Shown here: positions 15,093-23,105 of the stretch, in pieces
How positions within the stretch are numbered: position 1 is the first letter of the stretch
How the letters are laid out: each line of letters opens with the position of its first letter
DNA from: an uncultured Nonlabens sp.
Lineage (GTDB): Bacteria > Bacteroidota > Bacteroidia > Flavobacteriales > Flavobacteriaceae
Direction of reading: 5' to 3'
DNA length: 47,382 bases
Assembly (NCBI RefSeq): GCF_947495285.1
Contig: NZ_CANLXZ010000027.1
Span: 1-47,382 of the forward strand
Made by a program: the position numbers and the translations under genes
Notes under the pieces: model-generated
What the model saw: only the letters and a program-made list of their open reading frames with translations
Told to the model about the DNA's origin: nothing
Database searches by the model: none

Positions 15093-16787
15093 ATGACAGA
15101 AATTGAATATTTAAACTCTGAACCTATAAAAGAAGGTATTAACAAACTTTCTAATAACATAAGAACAGAAAGAAGTGATTTAGAAAATTACCTATCACTT
15201 TATGCCGATAAATCTATTATAAGTCGATTAGATAACAATAACAATCAGGTCATTTTTGGCCGAAGAGGTACAGGGAAAACACATTTATTATACGCTTTTG
15301 AAGATTCAATACAAAAAAAAGCAAGCGAAAAAGGAGAAATCTCAAGTTTCCCTATTTATATAGATTTACGTAAATTTTTGCCTTTATTTACTGCTAATTC
15401 TAATCCGAACGTTGAAACTTCAATAATTATATTTCAATCATTACTAAATGAAATAGTAAATAAAATACTTGATCATTCAAAATATATCTTTGGAACAAAT
15501 GAATACGGGACTTATTCAAAACTAGAACTAGAACGAATTGAAAAACTGAAAAATATTCTAAAAAAGATAAATATTGAGTTTGATGGTAAAGTATTTAAAA
15601 AACTTGGAGATTTTGAATTTTCAGTTGAGGAACAAAATAATCTTAAGAAAAGTTTAAATGTATCTACAGAAAATGCTAGTTTAGGTATAAACAAAGAAAA
15701 TGGCTCAAAAGTAAGTTATTCTCAAGATAATATACAATACATTTCATTCAATGAAATTTCTAAAATATTAGATGATTTAACATACCACATAAATGGAGTT
15801 AGGATATTATGCTTACTTGATGAATGGTCAGAGATTCCTATAAATCTTCAACCATATTTAGCTGAGTTATTGAAAAGAACTTTTATTGCATCTAATTATA
15901 CTTTTAAAATTGCTGCTATTCCATACAGAACAAGACTTCGGTCAACAACATATGGTAATATAAAAATAGGGCTTGAAGAAGGTGGCGATATTTTTCCAAT
16001 AAATATTGATAATAGATATATATATGAAAAAGATAAAAACACAACACGAAATTTTTACAATGAGCTTTTAAGAAATCACCTAATTCAGATAGATAAAGAA
16101 GTTTTTGAAGAAATTGATGAGAATAAATTCATCAACATATTTTTTGCAACACAAGCACTATCTGAAATATTAATTGCATCAGCTGGCATTCCTAGAGATT
16201 TCATCAACTTATTTATACTTTCTTACAATAATAGAATAAATAAAAAACAACGAATAATATTAAAAAATGTAAGAAATGCAACAACAGAATGGTATTCATC
16301 AGATAAAAAGGAGGAAATAGATAAAGACCCACTTACTAAAAGGTTTTTTGAAGATTTAGTAAATCAAATTGTAATAGAAAAAAATAAAACACACTTTTTA
16401 TTACCTCAAAGATTTTCAGACAATTTACAGATTAAAAAACTTGTAGACTTAAGAGCTTTACACTTGAGAGAAAAAGGTATCTCTCACCGACATATACAAA
16501 GTAAGAATTATGATGTTTATTCTATCGATTATGGTAGTTACACAAGTCTAGATATTACAAAAAACACACTAGACACTGATTTTAATGAAATGATAAATCA
16601 AGTAAAAACTATTGAAAATATTAGAGATGCTAGGTCTCTTTCAATAGAAGATGAGTTTTTTGATAAGTTTAATTTAGCTGTTGGCCAAGGAATAAAATGT
16701 CCTACTTGTTCAAAAACAATTGACACAAACCATTTAGCATACATCAAACAGAAAATTTGTAATAATTGTTTTGAGAAAGTTAAATAA
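15093..16787 (+). CDS. P-loop ATPase (ORC/STAND-like) with C-terminal zinc ribbon
   Basis: 564 residues. Walker A GRRGTGKT (56-63), Walker B ILCLLDEWSE (238-247) and a sensor-like segment with Arg (AAIPYRTRLR) define an AAA+/STAND-type ATPase; the order resembles bacterial ORC-CDC6-type ATPases. The end carries two CxxC pairs (Cys536, 539, 556, 559) as a zinc ribbon. No nuclease or effector domain is visible. The start lies 14 nt after the cassette core at 15069-15078, and it is the sole gene of its cassette. A role in phage defence or nucleic-acid sensing is plausible but unproven. Confidence 0.7.
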   Translation: MTEIEYLNSEPIKEGINKLSNNIRTERSDLENYLSLYADKSIISRLDNNNNQVIFGRRGTGKTHLLYAFEDSIQKKASEKGEISSFPIYIDLRKFLPLFTANSNPNVETSIIIFQSLLNEIVNKILDHSKYIFGTNEYGTYSKLELERIEKLKNILKKINIEFDGKVFKKLGDFEFSVEEQNNLKKSLNVSTENASLGINKENGSKVSYSQDNIQYISFNEISKILDDLTYHINGVRILCLLDEWSEIPINLQPYLAELLKRTFIASNYTFKIAAIPYRTRLRSTTYGNIKIGLEEGGDIFPINIDNRYIYEKDKNTTRNFYNELLRNHLIQIDKEVFEEIDENKFINIFFATQALSEILIASAGIPRDFINLFILSYNNRINKKQRIILKNVRNATTEWYSSDKKEEIDKDPLTKRFFEDLVNQIVIEKNKTHFLLPQRFSDNLQIKKLVDLRALHLREKGISHRHIQSKNYDVYSIDYGSYTSLDITKNTLDTDFNEMINQVKTIENIRDARSLSIEDEFFDKFNLAVGQGIKCPTCSKTIDTNHLAYIKQKICNNCFEKVK

Positions 16788-16790
16788 AAC

Positions 16791-16800
16791 TACACACAAC
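16791..16800 (+). repeat. attC-like site S6, left core (site split by IS110 copy 2)
   Basis: TACACACAAC lies 3 nt after the ATPase stop. It should be TATGCCTAAC if the ATPase cassette had kept its own end (opening core GTTAGGCATA), so this cassette appears to be a recombinant. The following AAAGAACTGTTGTAAAAAAC matches the flank of the IS at 11304. Confidence 0.5.
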
Positions 16801-16833
16801 AAAGAACTGTTGTAAAAAACAAGCGAATTTCAC

Positions 16834-17852
16834 TTAATTTCTAACCAGTACACTTCTATATCCGTCATCATATATTAATCCTGATTTTGCTATTGTAAAA
16901 GCTTGTTTTAATAGCTTATTACACACCGCTATTAAGGCTAATTTTTTGCTCTTCCCTTTGGCTACTAATCGATCATAAATTGCTTTGCAAGCATAGTTAT
17001 ATTTACAGGCATTAAAACTGCACATAAATAATAAATTTAGGAGCTTTTGATTCCCTATTTTACTAATTCGTGGACGTCCTTTTACACTACTCCCACTTTG
17101 ACGAATTACTGGTGTTACACCAGCGTAACTACACAATTCACTTCCGCTTGTAAAACGATCAACACCATCGGTCAAAACAACTAGCATTAATGATGTTCTG
17201 GAACCAATTCCTGGAATACTTTTTAAGCGTGTTAAAACATCCTGATGCACTTCTTTTACTAAAGCTAACAATTTATCTTCTATCATTTTTAGCTCTTTCT
17301 GAACCTGTTTTAAACTGCGTTTTAAGGAGCTAACTACTACTTTACATAGGTTGCCTAAAACGGCCACTGCATGTAATTTATTTTTATACATGGTGCTTTG
17401 TTTAGTCAGCATGGACAGCAGTCTTGTCATTTAAAGGCATTGAATTTGATCTTTAGAATTACCTTGCCATAGCTTTAAATCTACCTGTTTTGCATAAACA
17501 CAAATCTGCTATGAATTATTCTTGTCTGTCTTTCTTTATTTTTTGTGAGATGTCTTTCTTTAATTCCGCTTTCGCGAAAGCGAACTCGTAAAAGTCAAGG
17601 GTATAATTATTATTCAAATAAAGGATTCTCTACCGATACTTTCTTACCTGATTCTAATAGATAATAAGCCAGTCGGCAGTGATAATATCCCGTAGCTTCT
17701 ATTACACAATGACTATTAAAATCCAACAATTTTTCCAACTTTTTAAAGCCTTAAAAACTATTTTTAAACTGACAGTGTGTACCACCGGAATCGGTAACAT
17801 GATATACCAAATGACTAATGTTTGTTCCGAAATATTTAGTATCTTTATTCAT
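16834..17852 (-). pseudogene. IS110-family transposase, broken (copy 2)
   Basis: The N-terminal part (17620-17852) has lost the first catalytic Asp (YFGTNIS for YFGIDIS) and has an internal stop (FKNSF*GFKK). It ends at NPLFE* exactly where copy 1 stops, at the same inserted segment with the palindrome (17567-17582). The same in-frame TAA occurs before MTRLLSML. The C-terminal part (16834-17430, 198 residues) is intact and about 85% identical to copy 1, with RLKSIPGIG and GRPRISKIGNQKLLNLLF. Inactive on its own unless the separate C-terminal frame does something. Confidence 0.8.
17567..17582. repeat. Interspersed palindrome inside IS110 copy 2
   Basis: CGCTTTCGCGAAAGCG at the same place in the transposase as in copy 1, with identical flanks. 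Confidence 0.85.
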
Positions 17853-18090
17853 TATAATATTTCCTTTTTGAAAGGACAAGCTACGCAAGTTTCAACAACT
17901 TAAAATCGAGGTTTAAAAGCCTCATAGAACTGTACGAAATCTGTGTAGAAAAGAGAGGGGATTTTCAATGTTAACGGGATCTAAAGTCTCTGCGTATATA
18001 ATAAACTTATTTCTCTCTTTTTTTCTTTCTATTTATACGTTTTTAATTTAGTTATTTCAAAATTAAGACGTATGTAATTAATTGCTAGGT
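17853..18090 (-). ncRNA. Candidate IS110 bridge RNA region (copy 2)
   Basis: Equivalent of 12350-12585, non-coding and upstream of the transposase. The stem aaaagagagg/ctctctttt is kept with one change that can still pair or sits at its base. The stretch of about 100 bp beginning gaaaggacaa (17870) is nearly identical to copy 1. Confidence 0.45.
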
Positions 18091-18104
18091 TCTTCCCTAC
18101 TTGC

Positions 18105-18196
18105 CAATATTCCTGCGGAATATTCACAGGTTGGTAAATGTTTATTAACTTAGTTCCTTAACCACACAACTAACCATACACAAACACGTTCAGGCC
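18105..18196 (+). repeat. attC-like site S6, right half
   Basis: It ends in acacGTTCAGGCC (core 18188-18196) and aligns with the right half of S3 over about 55 bp. It opens the segment carrying the AraC-type gene. No matching closing core (GGCCTGAAC) is found downstream. Confidence 0.5.
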
Positions 18197-18225
18197 AATT
18201 ACCTGCAAGCTGAAAAAATATCTAA

Positions 18226-19065
18226 ATGCCAATAGAAAACATACCTGAAATGTACATTAAGAACAAGCAAAAAAAATATGACTTGTTCGTGTATGATTTT
18301 AAAATGACCAATGATGTTGTTAAAACTAAGGTCAATTTAGGAATGAATATGTTTAGCTTTTTACAAGTTGGAAAAAAGCAAGTACATTTTGCAGGAACAA
18401 CAGTTGCAGTAAACAAAGACCAATCTTTACTGTTAAAAAAAGGGAATTGGCTTTGGACAGAGTTACTAGATACAGAGGCTATTTATTATTGTAAACTTTT
18501 CTTTTTTTCAGAAAAAAAACTAAAAGAGTTTCTAGAAAAGCATACAGAAAACAGCAAAATAGTAAAAGAAGAAACGCCTTATTTCATAATTAGAAATGAC
18601 TCATATATTAGTTCATATCTAAATTCATTATCCACAATTAGTGAAGCGCCAACAGTTTTTGCTGATAATTTACTTTCAGTAAAATTTGAAGAATTGATGC
18701 TTTATCTTCTACAGAAATATGGAAAAAAATTTGAACTGTATCTTCATTCTTTGATCATTAAGGAAACTTCACCTTTTAAAAAAATTGTAGAAAGCAAAAT
18801 ACATTCAAATTTAAAGTTAGAAGAAATTGCTTTTTTATGTAATATGAGTTTATCTACTTTTAAACGCCATTTTATTAGAGAATATAAAACATCACCTGGT
18901 AAATGGCTTCAGGACAAACGACTTCAAAAAGCAAAAGAGACTTTAGAGCACGATAATTTAAAACCTTCTGACATTTATTTGGATTTTGGTTATAACAATC
19001 TTTCAAACTTTAGTATTGCCTTTAAAAACAAATTCGGATTTAATCCAAGTGAAATAACTTCATAA
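18226..19065 (+). CDS. AraC-family transcriptional regulator
   Basis: 279 residues. The N-terminal 170 residues look like an ExsA/cupin-like sensor domain (FLQVGKKQVHFAGTTVAVNKDQSLLLKKGNW). The C-terminal 100 residues hold both AraC helix-turn-helices: LEEIAFLCNMSLSTFKRHFIREY and PSDIYLDFGYNNLSNFSIAFK, ending FNPSEI. It probably regulates the HbpS/GlcG-like gene 130 nt downstream, which has its own intergenic space. It is the first gene after the last clear cassette core. Confidence 0.85.
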   Translation: MPIENIPEMYIKNKQKKYDLFVYDFKMTNDVVKTKVNLGMNMFSFLQVGKKQVHFAGTTVAVNKDQSLLLKKGNWLWTELLDTEAIYYCKLFFFSEKKLKEFLEKHTENSKIVKEETPYFIIRNDSYISSYLNSLSTISEAPTVFADNLLSVKFEELMLYLLQKYGKKFELYLHSLIIKETSPFKKIVESKIHSNLKLEEIAFLCNMSLSTFKRHFIREYKTSPGKWLQDKRLQKAKETLEHDNLKPSDIYLDFGYNNLSNFSIAFKNKFGFNPSEITS

Positions 19066-19195
19066 ACATCTTGTTTCAGCTTCTTTTTTATGCCTGACCT
19101 TTTTTCATAAGTTACTGAACTTTTTTAGTAACTTATAAAGACAACTCTCATTGTAGTTTTACATCAGAATAATAACAATACTAAAATATAAAATT

Positions 19196-19594
19196 ATGAA
19201 CATTACATTAGAACAAGCAGAAAAAGCAATAGTAGCAGCAAAACAAAAATCTACAGCAATTGACACAAAAATGAATATTGCAGTTGTAGATGCTGGAGCA
19301 AATTTAGTAGCATTTGGTAGAATGGATGGTGCCTGGTTAGGGTCACTTGATATATCAATTAAAAAAGCAAAAACAGCTCGTTTTTTTGATATGAATACTG
19401 GAATTATTGGAGAGTTATCTCAACCAGGACAACCTTTATTTAATATCGAACATTCAAATAGTGGATTGATTACTTTTCCAGGTGGTGTACCAATTAAAAA
19501 CGCAAATGGCGAAATTATTGGGGCAATAGGAGTAAGCGGAAGTTCGGTTGAAAACGACCATACTGTTGCAGAAGCTGGAGCATCAGCAATTTAA
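19196..19594 (+). CDS. GlcG/HbpS (DUF336) family protein
   Basis: 132 residues, full length for the family. Marks: [67 protein letters not shown] and the end [12 protein letters not shown]. Family members include the heme-binding HbpS of Streptomyces and GlcG; the exact ligand here is unknown. No signal peptide. Located downstream of an AraC regulator and followed by a terminator, so the two may form one regulatory unit. Confidence 0.88.
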   Translation: MNITLEQAEKAIVAAKQKSTAIDTKMNIAVVDAGANLVAFGRMDGAWLGSLDISIKKAKTARFFDMNTGIIGELSQPGQPLFNIEHSNSGLITFPGGVPIKNANGEIIGAIGVSGSSVENDHTVAEAGASAI

Positions 19595-19618
19595 TAACTG
19601 ACTAATTAATATGAAGAG

Positions 19619-19649
19619 ACTGTCTCATTAATTTAAGGCAGTTTTTTTT
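19619..19649 (+). terminator. Terminator after the HbpS/GlcG gene
   Basis: Stem ACTGTCTC/AAGGCAGT with loop attaattt, then eight T. Closely related to the terminators at 24939 and 38971. Confidence 0.65.
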
Positions 19650-19753
19650 GTTTTAACTAAGTATTAAAATATTGATTTTCAAGTGTCTCAGAATGGACAT
19701 TTTTAGGAATAGATGAATAACCTATGACATGCACTAATTCTAAATTTGTGTTG

Positions 19754-19761
19754 TAATTTTG
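19754..19761 (+). promoter_or_regulatory. -7 promoter box of the lipoprotein gene
   Basis: TAATTTTG fits TAnnTTTG, 31 nt upstream of the start at 19792. Confidence 0.45.
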
Positions 19762-19791
19762 CTATTGTTAAAAATTTAAAATAAACTAGTA

Positions 19792-20400
19792 ATGAGAATT
19801 ATTAAAATTGCACTTTTATTTGTTGTAATCGCTTCCTTAACAAGTTGTGCATCGGGCTACAAAATGATTGAGCCTGAAAAAATTAACTATGTATCAACTA
19901 ACGTAAATGACAATGTAAAACTTGAATATAAGTATGATTTACTTGACAAAAAATACGCAAAAAAGGAAGTGAAAAAAGGAGTGAAATTAGTTGCTATTAA
20001 AATAACTAATGATTCTGAAAAAGACATAATGTTCGGTAGAGATGCAAAATTGACATACGAAAATGGAACTGAGATTTATGTGATGGAGAATAGTCAAGTA
20101 TTTAAAACCTTAAAACAAAGTCCTGCATCCTATCTGTGGTATTTACTGTTAACACCTGTAAATCTATATACTACAGGATCAAATGGAGAACAAACGAGTT
20201 CAACACCTATAGGACTTATAGTTGGTCCAGGTTTAGCCGGAGGAAATATGATTGCAGCTGGAACTGCTAATAAGAAATTCAAAACTGAAATGTTGGAATA
20301 TAATATTAATGGAACTTTGATTAAAAAGGGGGAAACGAAATATGGACTAATCGGAATTAAATCTGATTCATTTGATTCGCTTAAATTGAAAATTGATTAA
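19792..20400 (+). CDS. Lipoprotein of unknown function
   Basis: 202 residues. A signal peptide with lipobox LTSC (Cys19, followed by AS) is followed by a beta-rich domain with KLVAIKITNDSEKDIMFGRDAKLTYENG, a pattern of immunoglobulin-like extracellular domains that keep an electrostatic or hydrogen-bond surface. A hydrophobic glycine-rich stretch (PIGLIVGPGLAGGNMIAAGTANKKF, about 143-167, longer than a motif) may insert in a membrane. No family recognised. It has its own promoter and lies next to the degenerate attC-like site at 20401, so it is probably the last cargo gene. Confidence 0.75.
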   Translation: MRIIKIALLFVVIASLTSCASGYKMIEPEKINYVSTNVNDNVKLEYKYDLLDKKYAKKEVKKGVKLVAIKITNDSEKDIMFGRDAKLTYENGTEIYVMENSQVFKTLKQSPASYLWYLLLTPVNLYTTGSNGEQTSSTPIGLIVGPGLAGGNMIAAGTANKKFKTEMLEYNINGTLIKKGETKYGLIGIKSDSFDSLKLKID

Positions 20401-20545
20401 TTAAAAGTTAAGAAATAATTGGAAAGTTGTCAAATTAAAAAATTAGGCGACTTTCCATTAAATTAATAAATAGCAACATTTAAAAAATCTGACTTGTAAT
20501 CAACCTAAAAAAAAATCAACATTCCCCATTAAGAGTTAAATAGAC
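20401..20545 (+). repeat. attC-like site S7 (degenerate, array end)
   Basis: AAATTAGGCGACTTTCC (from about 20440) and TCTGACTTGTAATCAACC (from 20488) align with AAATTTGACGATTTTCC and TATGGCTTGTGCTTCATCC of S5 at the same spacing. An inverted repeat GGAAAGT/ACTTTCC (about 20420 and 20452) is present. The outer cores are weak (GTTAAAT at about 20536). Taken as the last, worn site before the stable chromosome. Confidence 0.5.
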
Positions 20546-20595
20546 AACTGTTTTTTATAGCACTACACAGATATTCATAAAAACTAAAAGTACTT

Positions 20596-20603
20596 TATCT
20601 TTG
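20596..20603 (+). promoter_or_regulatory. -7 promoter box of the RluA-type gene
   Basis: TATCTTTG fits TAnnTTTG, 18 nt before the start codon at 20621. Confidence 0.55.
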
Positions 20604-20620
20604 TACCAAGAATTTATAAT

Positions 20621-21307
20621 ATGTCCATAACTCATCGCATTCTTTTTGAAGACAATCATCTCATAGCAATTAATAAAAAGTCTGGTGATTTAGTTCAAGG
20701 AGATAAAACTGGCGATGAAATACTGCCAGATTTAATTAAGGACTATATCGCAAAAAAATATGATAAGCCAGGTGCTGTATTTTTAGGTGTTGTACATAGA
20801 CTAGATAGGCCTACTAGTGGTGTGGTTATATTTGCTCGTACCTCAAAGGCATTACCTAGAATGAATAAGCTCTTTTCTGAACATAAAACAGAAAAAACCT
20901 ACTGGGCAGTTATAGAAGGTAAGGCACCTCATAAGGCTGCCCGCCTAGAGCATTATCTTGTACGTAATGTGAGGCAAAATAAAAGTTATGCCCATACCCA
21001 CGAAGTACCTAATTCAAAAAAGGCCACACTCTCCTATACCGTAATTAAAGAATTAGACCGTTATACTTTATTAGAAGTAAAATTAGAAACTGGCAGGCAC
21101 CATCAAATAAGATCCCAATTAAGTAAGATAGGTTGTGTTATAAAAGGTGATTTAAAATATGGTGCAAAACGCAGCAACAAAGATGGCAGTATACACTTAC
21201 ATGCTAGATTTTTAGAATTTATCCATCCCGTAAAAAAGGAAGCTGTAAAAATCACAGCTCCTGTAAATAATAATGATGCGATCTGGAAAGCTGTTTCAAA
21301 TATTTAA
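20621..21307 (+). CDS. RluA-family RNA pseudouridine synthase
   Basis: 228 residues. The catalytic motif HRLDRPTSGVVIFAR (about 60-74) contains the nucleophilic Asp; ETGRHHQIRSQL and the C-terminal HLHARFLEFIHPV are family signatures. It isomerises uridine to pseudouridine in rRNA or tRNA. It lacks an S4 domain, so it is a short RluA-like form; the target position cannot be told. First gene of the stable chromosomal part, with its own promoter. Confidence 0.92.
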   Translation: MSITHRILFEDNHLIAINKKSGDLVQGDKTGDEILPDLIKDYIAKKYDKPGAVFLGVVHRLDRPTSGVVIFARTSKALPRMNKLFSEHKTEKTYWAVIEGKAPHKAARLEHYLVRNVRQNKSYAHTHEVPNSKKATLSYTVIKELDRYTLLEVKLETGRHHQIRSQLSKIGCVIKGDLKYGAKRSNKDGSIHLHARFLEFIHPVKKEAVKITAPVNNNDAIWKAVSNI

Positions 21308-21377
21308 TTTTATGTTATACTAAAATTAATCATTTTAGCATAATAATTTCTTAGCTTTACTATTCACAGTACTTATT

Positions 21378-22751
21378 ATGAATGTAGAGCAAGTCCATAA
21401 ATCACAACAAGACTTTTTTAAAACTAGGCAAACGGTAGACGTATCTTATCGCATCAAGTGTTTAAAGCGTCTTAAAATAGCCATAGAAACTCGCGAAAAA
21501 GATATTTATAAAGCACTCGCTACCGATCTTTCTAAGAGTGAATTTGAAGCTTTTCTAACAGAATACAATGTCATTATAGAAGAGCTTAAAAATTATATTT
21601 ATAAAACAAATAAACTGTCTTTACCTAAAAAGGTAAGACCTTCTATACTCAACTTTCCATCTAGATCAAAAAGATATCCAGAACCTTATGGAAATACATT
21701 AATTATTTCACCGTGGAACTATCCTTTTCAACTCGCATTAGGTCCTTTGATAGGTGCAATCGCTGCAGGTAATACAGTGCTATTAAAACCCAGTGAATTT
21801 ACTACCGCGACATCTCAATTAATAAAAGAAATTATAGAAGAGGCTTTTGAAAAAGGACATGTTTATGTACTTCTAGGTGATGCACAAATTGCACAAAAAT
21901 TAACCGCCTTACCATGGAACTACATTTTTTTTACAGGCAGCCCTGCTGTAGGTAAAAAAATATATCAGGCTGCTGCAAAACACCTGACACCTGTCACATT
22001 AGAACTAGGTGGTAAAAACCCATGCGTCGTAGATAATACCGCTCAAATAAAAGTAGCAGCAAAACGCATCGTATGGGGGAAATTCTTAAATGCAGGACAG
22101 ACCTGTATTGCACCAGATTATCTACTCGTGCACAATGATGTAAAAGAGAAACTGATTAAAGAAATTAAGAATCAAATTTATGAATTCTTTGGTAGCGAGG
22201 TGAAGACCTCACCAGACTTGCCACGAATTATAAAAAACGATCAATTTGATAGACTCATAGAAATGCTAGAAAATGAAACAGTTCTAGAAGGTGGTGATTA
22301 TGACAGAGCATCGTTGTACCTCGCTCCTACATTAATAGATGAGCCTAGCCGCGATAGCAAGGTAATGCAAGAAGAAATTTTCGGACCTATATTACCTGTC
22401 ATCAGTTTTGAAAACAAAGAAGATCTAGAACTATGGATAGATAGTTATGAAAAACCGCTAGGTGCTTACTGTTTTACCAGTAATTCTAAATTTGAAAAAT
22501 GGTTTTTGAACAGGTTCTCCTTTGGCGGTGGTGTTATAAATGACAGTATTGTTCAGTTTATAAACGACCGTCTTCCCTTCGGCGGTGTAGGAAATAGTGG
22601 TATAGGATCGTACCATGGGGAGAAAACGTTTGAAACCTTCTCACATTATAAAAGCGTTGTGCATCGTGGCACGTGGATAGATCTTCCTTTAAAATATGCC
22701 CCTTATAAAGGAAAATTAAAAACTGTAAAAAAATTACTTCAGTGGTTATAA
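21378..22751 (+). CDS. Aldehyde dehydrogenase (class 3-like)
   Basis: 457 residues, oxidises aldehydes with NAD(P)+. Visible: ISPWNYPFQLALGPLIGAIA (cofactor pocket), FTGSPAVGKKI, the general-base Glu in LELGGKNP, and the nucleophile Cys in AGQTCIAPDYLL. The C-terminus (FETFSHYKSVV, LKYAPYKGK) resembles fatty-aldehyde dehydrogenases of the class 3 type, which act near membranes. The natural substrate is not indicated by the neighbours. Confidence 0.92.
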   Translation: MNVEQVHKSQQDFFKTRQTVDVSYRIKCLKRLKIAIETREKDIYKALATDLSKSEFEAFLTEYNVIIEELKNYIYKTNKLSLPKKVRPSILNFPSRSKRYPEPYGNTLIISPWNYPFQLALGPLIGAIAAGNTVLLKPSEFTTATSQLIKEIIEEAFEKGHVYVLLGDAQIAQKLTALPWNYIFFTGSPAVGKKIYQAAAKHLTPVTLELGGKNPCVVDNTAQIKVAAKRIVWGKFLNAGQTCIAPDYLLVHNDVKEKLIKEIKNQIYEFFGSEVKTSPDLPRIIKNDQFDRLIEMLENETVLEGGDYDRASLYLAPTLIDEPSRDSKVMQEEIFGPILPVISFENKEDLELWIDSYEKPLGAYCFTSNSKFEKWFLNRFSFGGGVINDSIVQFINDRLPFGGVGNSGIGSYHGEKTFETFSHYKSVVHRGTWIDLPLKYAPYKGKLKTVKKLLQWL

Positions 22752-22808
22752 GTACATAGAATGTAATTCACAAGACGGTCATAAAGTGTCGTTAAGATCT
22801 TGTTAGCA

Positions 22809-22824
22809 CGCTTTCGCGAAAGCG
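22809..22824. repeat. Interspersed palindrome, copy
   Basis: CGCTTTCGCGAAAGCG, downstream of the aldehyde dehydrogenase; right flank GAACC, left arm outside the core not conserved. Could act as a weak transcription barrier. Confidence 0.75.
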
Positions 22825-22854
22825 GAACCACTACTATCTTTAAAGAAAAAAAAC

Positions 22855-23067
22855 ATGATTAAGGAAGGAACCATAGTAAAATGGAAATGGGGAAACGGTA
22901 CGGCAACTGGCAAAGTAAAGTCTACATTTACTAAAAAAGTGACAAGAAAAATCAATGGAAATGAAGTCACTAGAAATGGGGAAGAAAATAACAAAGCACT
23001 TTTTATTAAGCAAGATGATGGGGACAGCGTTTTAAAATTAGAAAGTGAAGTAGAACGTGCCGATTAA
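22855..23067 (+). CDS. DUF2945 (HVA1/TUDOR-like) small protein
   Basis: 70 residues. GTIVKWKWGNGTATGKVKST, then VTRNGEENNKALFIKQDDGDSVLKLESEV, fits the DUF2945 / hypervirulence-associated TUDOR family: a small basic barrel. Molecular role unknown in bacteria. Stands alone between two intergenic spaces. Confidence 0.8.
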   Translation: MIKEGTIVKWKWGNGTATGKVKSTFTKKVTRKINGNEVTRNGEENNKALFIKQDDGDSVLKLESEVERAD

Positions 23068-23105
23068 TAGTTTTAAATGACTAAATTTAAACACATAATA
23101 TACTC

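Larger units (their letters stand above)
16817..18104 (-). mobile_element. IS110-family insertion sequence, copy 2 (decayed) inside site S6
   Basis: About 1.29 kb, same orientation and same target position as copy 1 (11320-12599). The protein-coding ends differ at many mostly silent positions, while about 63 bp around the internal palindrome and about 100 bp upstream of the gene are almost unchanged. Ends are estimated from the limits of similarity between the copies. Confidence 0.75.

Noticed and set aside
17679..17903. Plus-strand frame across the start of the second IS110 transposase
   Set aside because: It is the complement of the decayed N-terminal part and of the candidate bridge RNA region.
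20411..20460. Terminator at the inverted repeat ggaaagt/actttcc
   Set aside because: There is no T run, and the stretch aligns with the inner part of the attC-like sites, so it was described as site S7.
1..20545. CRISPR array as explanation of the repeated motifs
   Set aside because: Repeats are about 200 bp long, imperfect and separated by genes; no short regularly spaced repeats or cas genes are seen.
1..20545. Prophage or conjugative element
   Set aside because: No capsid, tail, terminase, relaxase or transfer genes occur in the segment.
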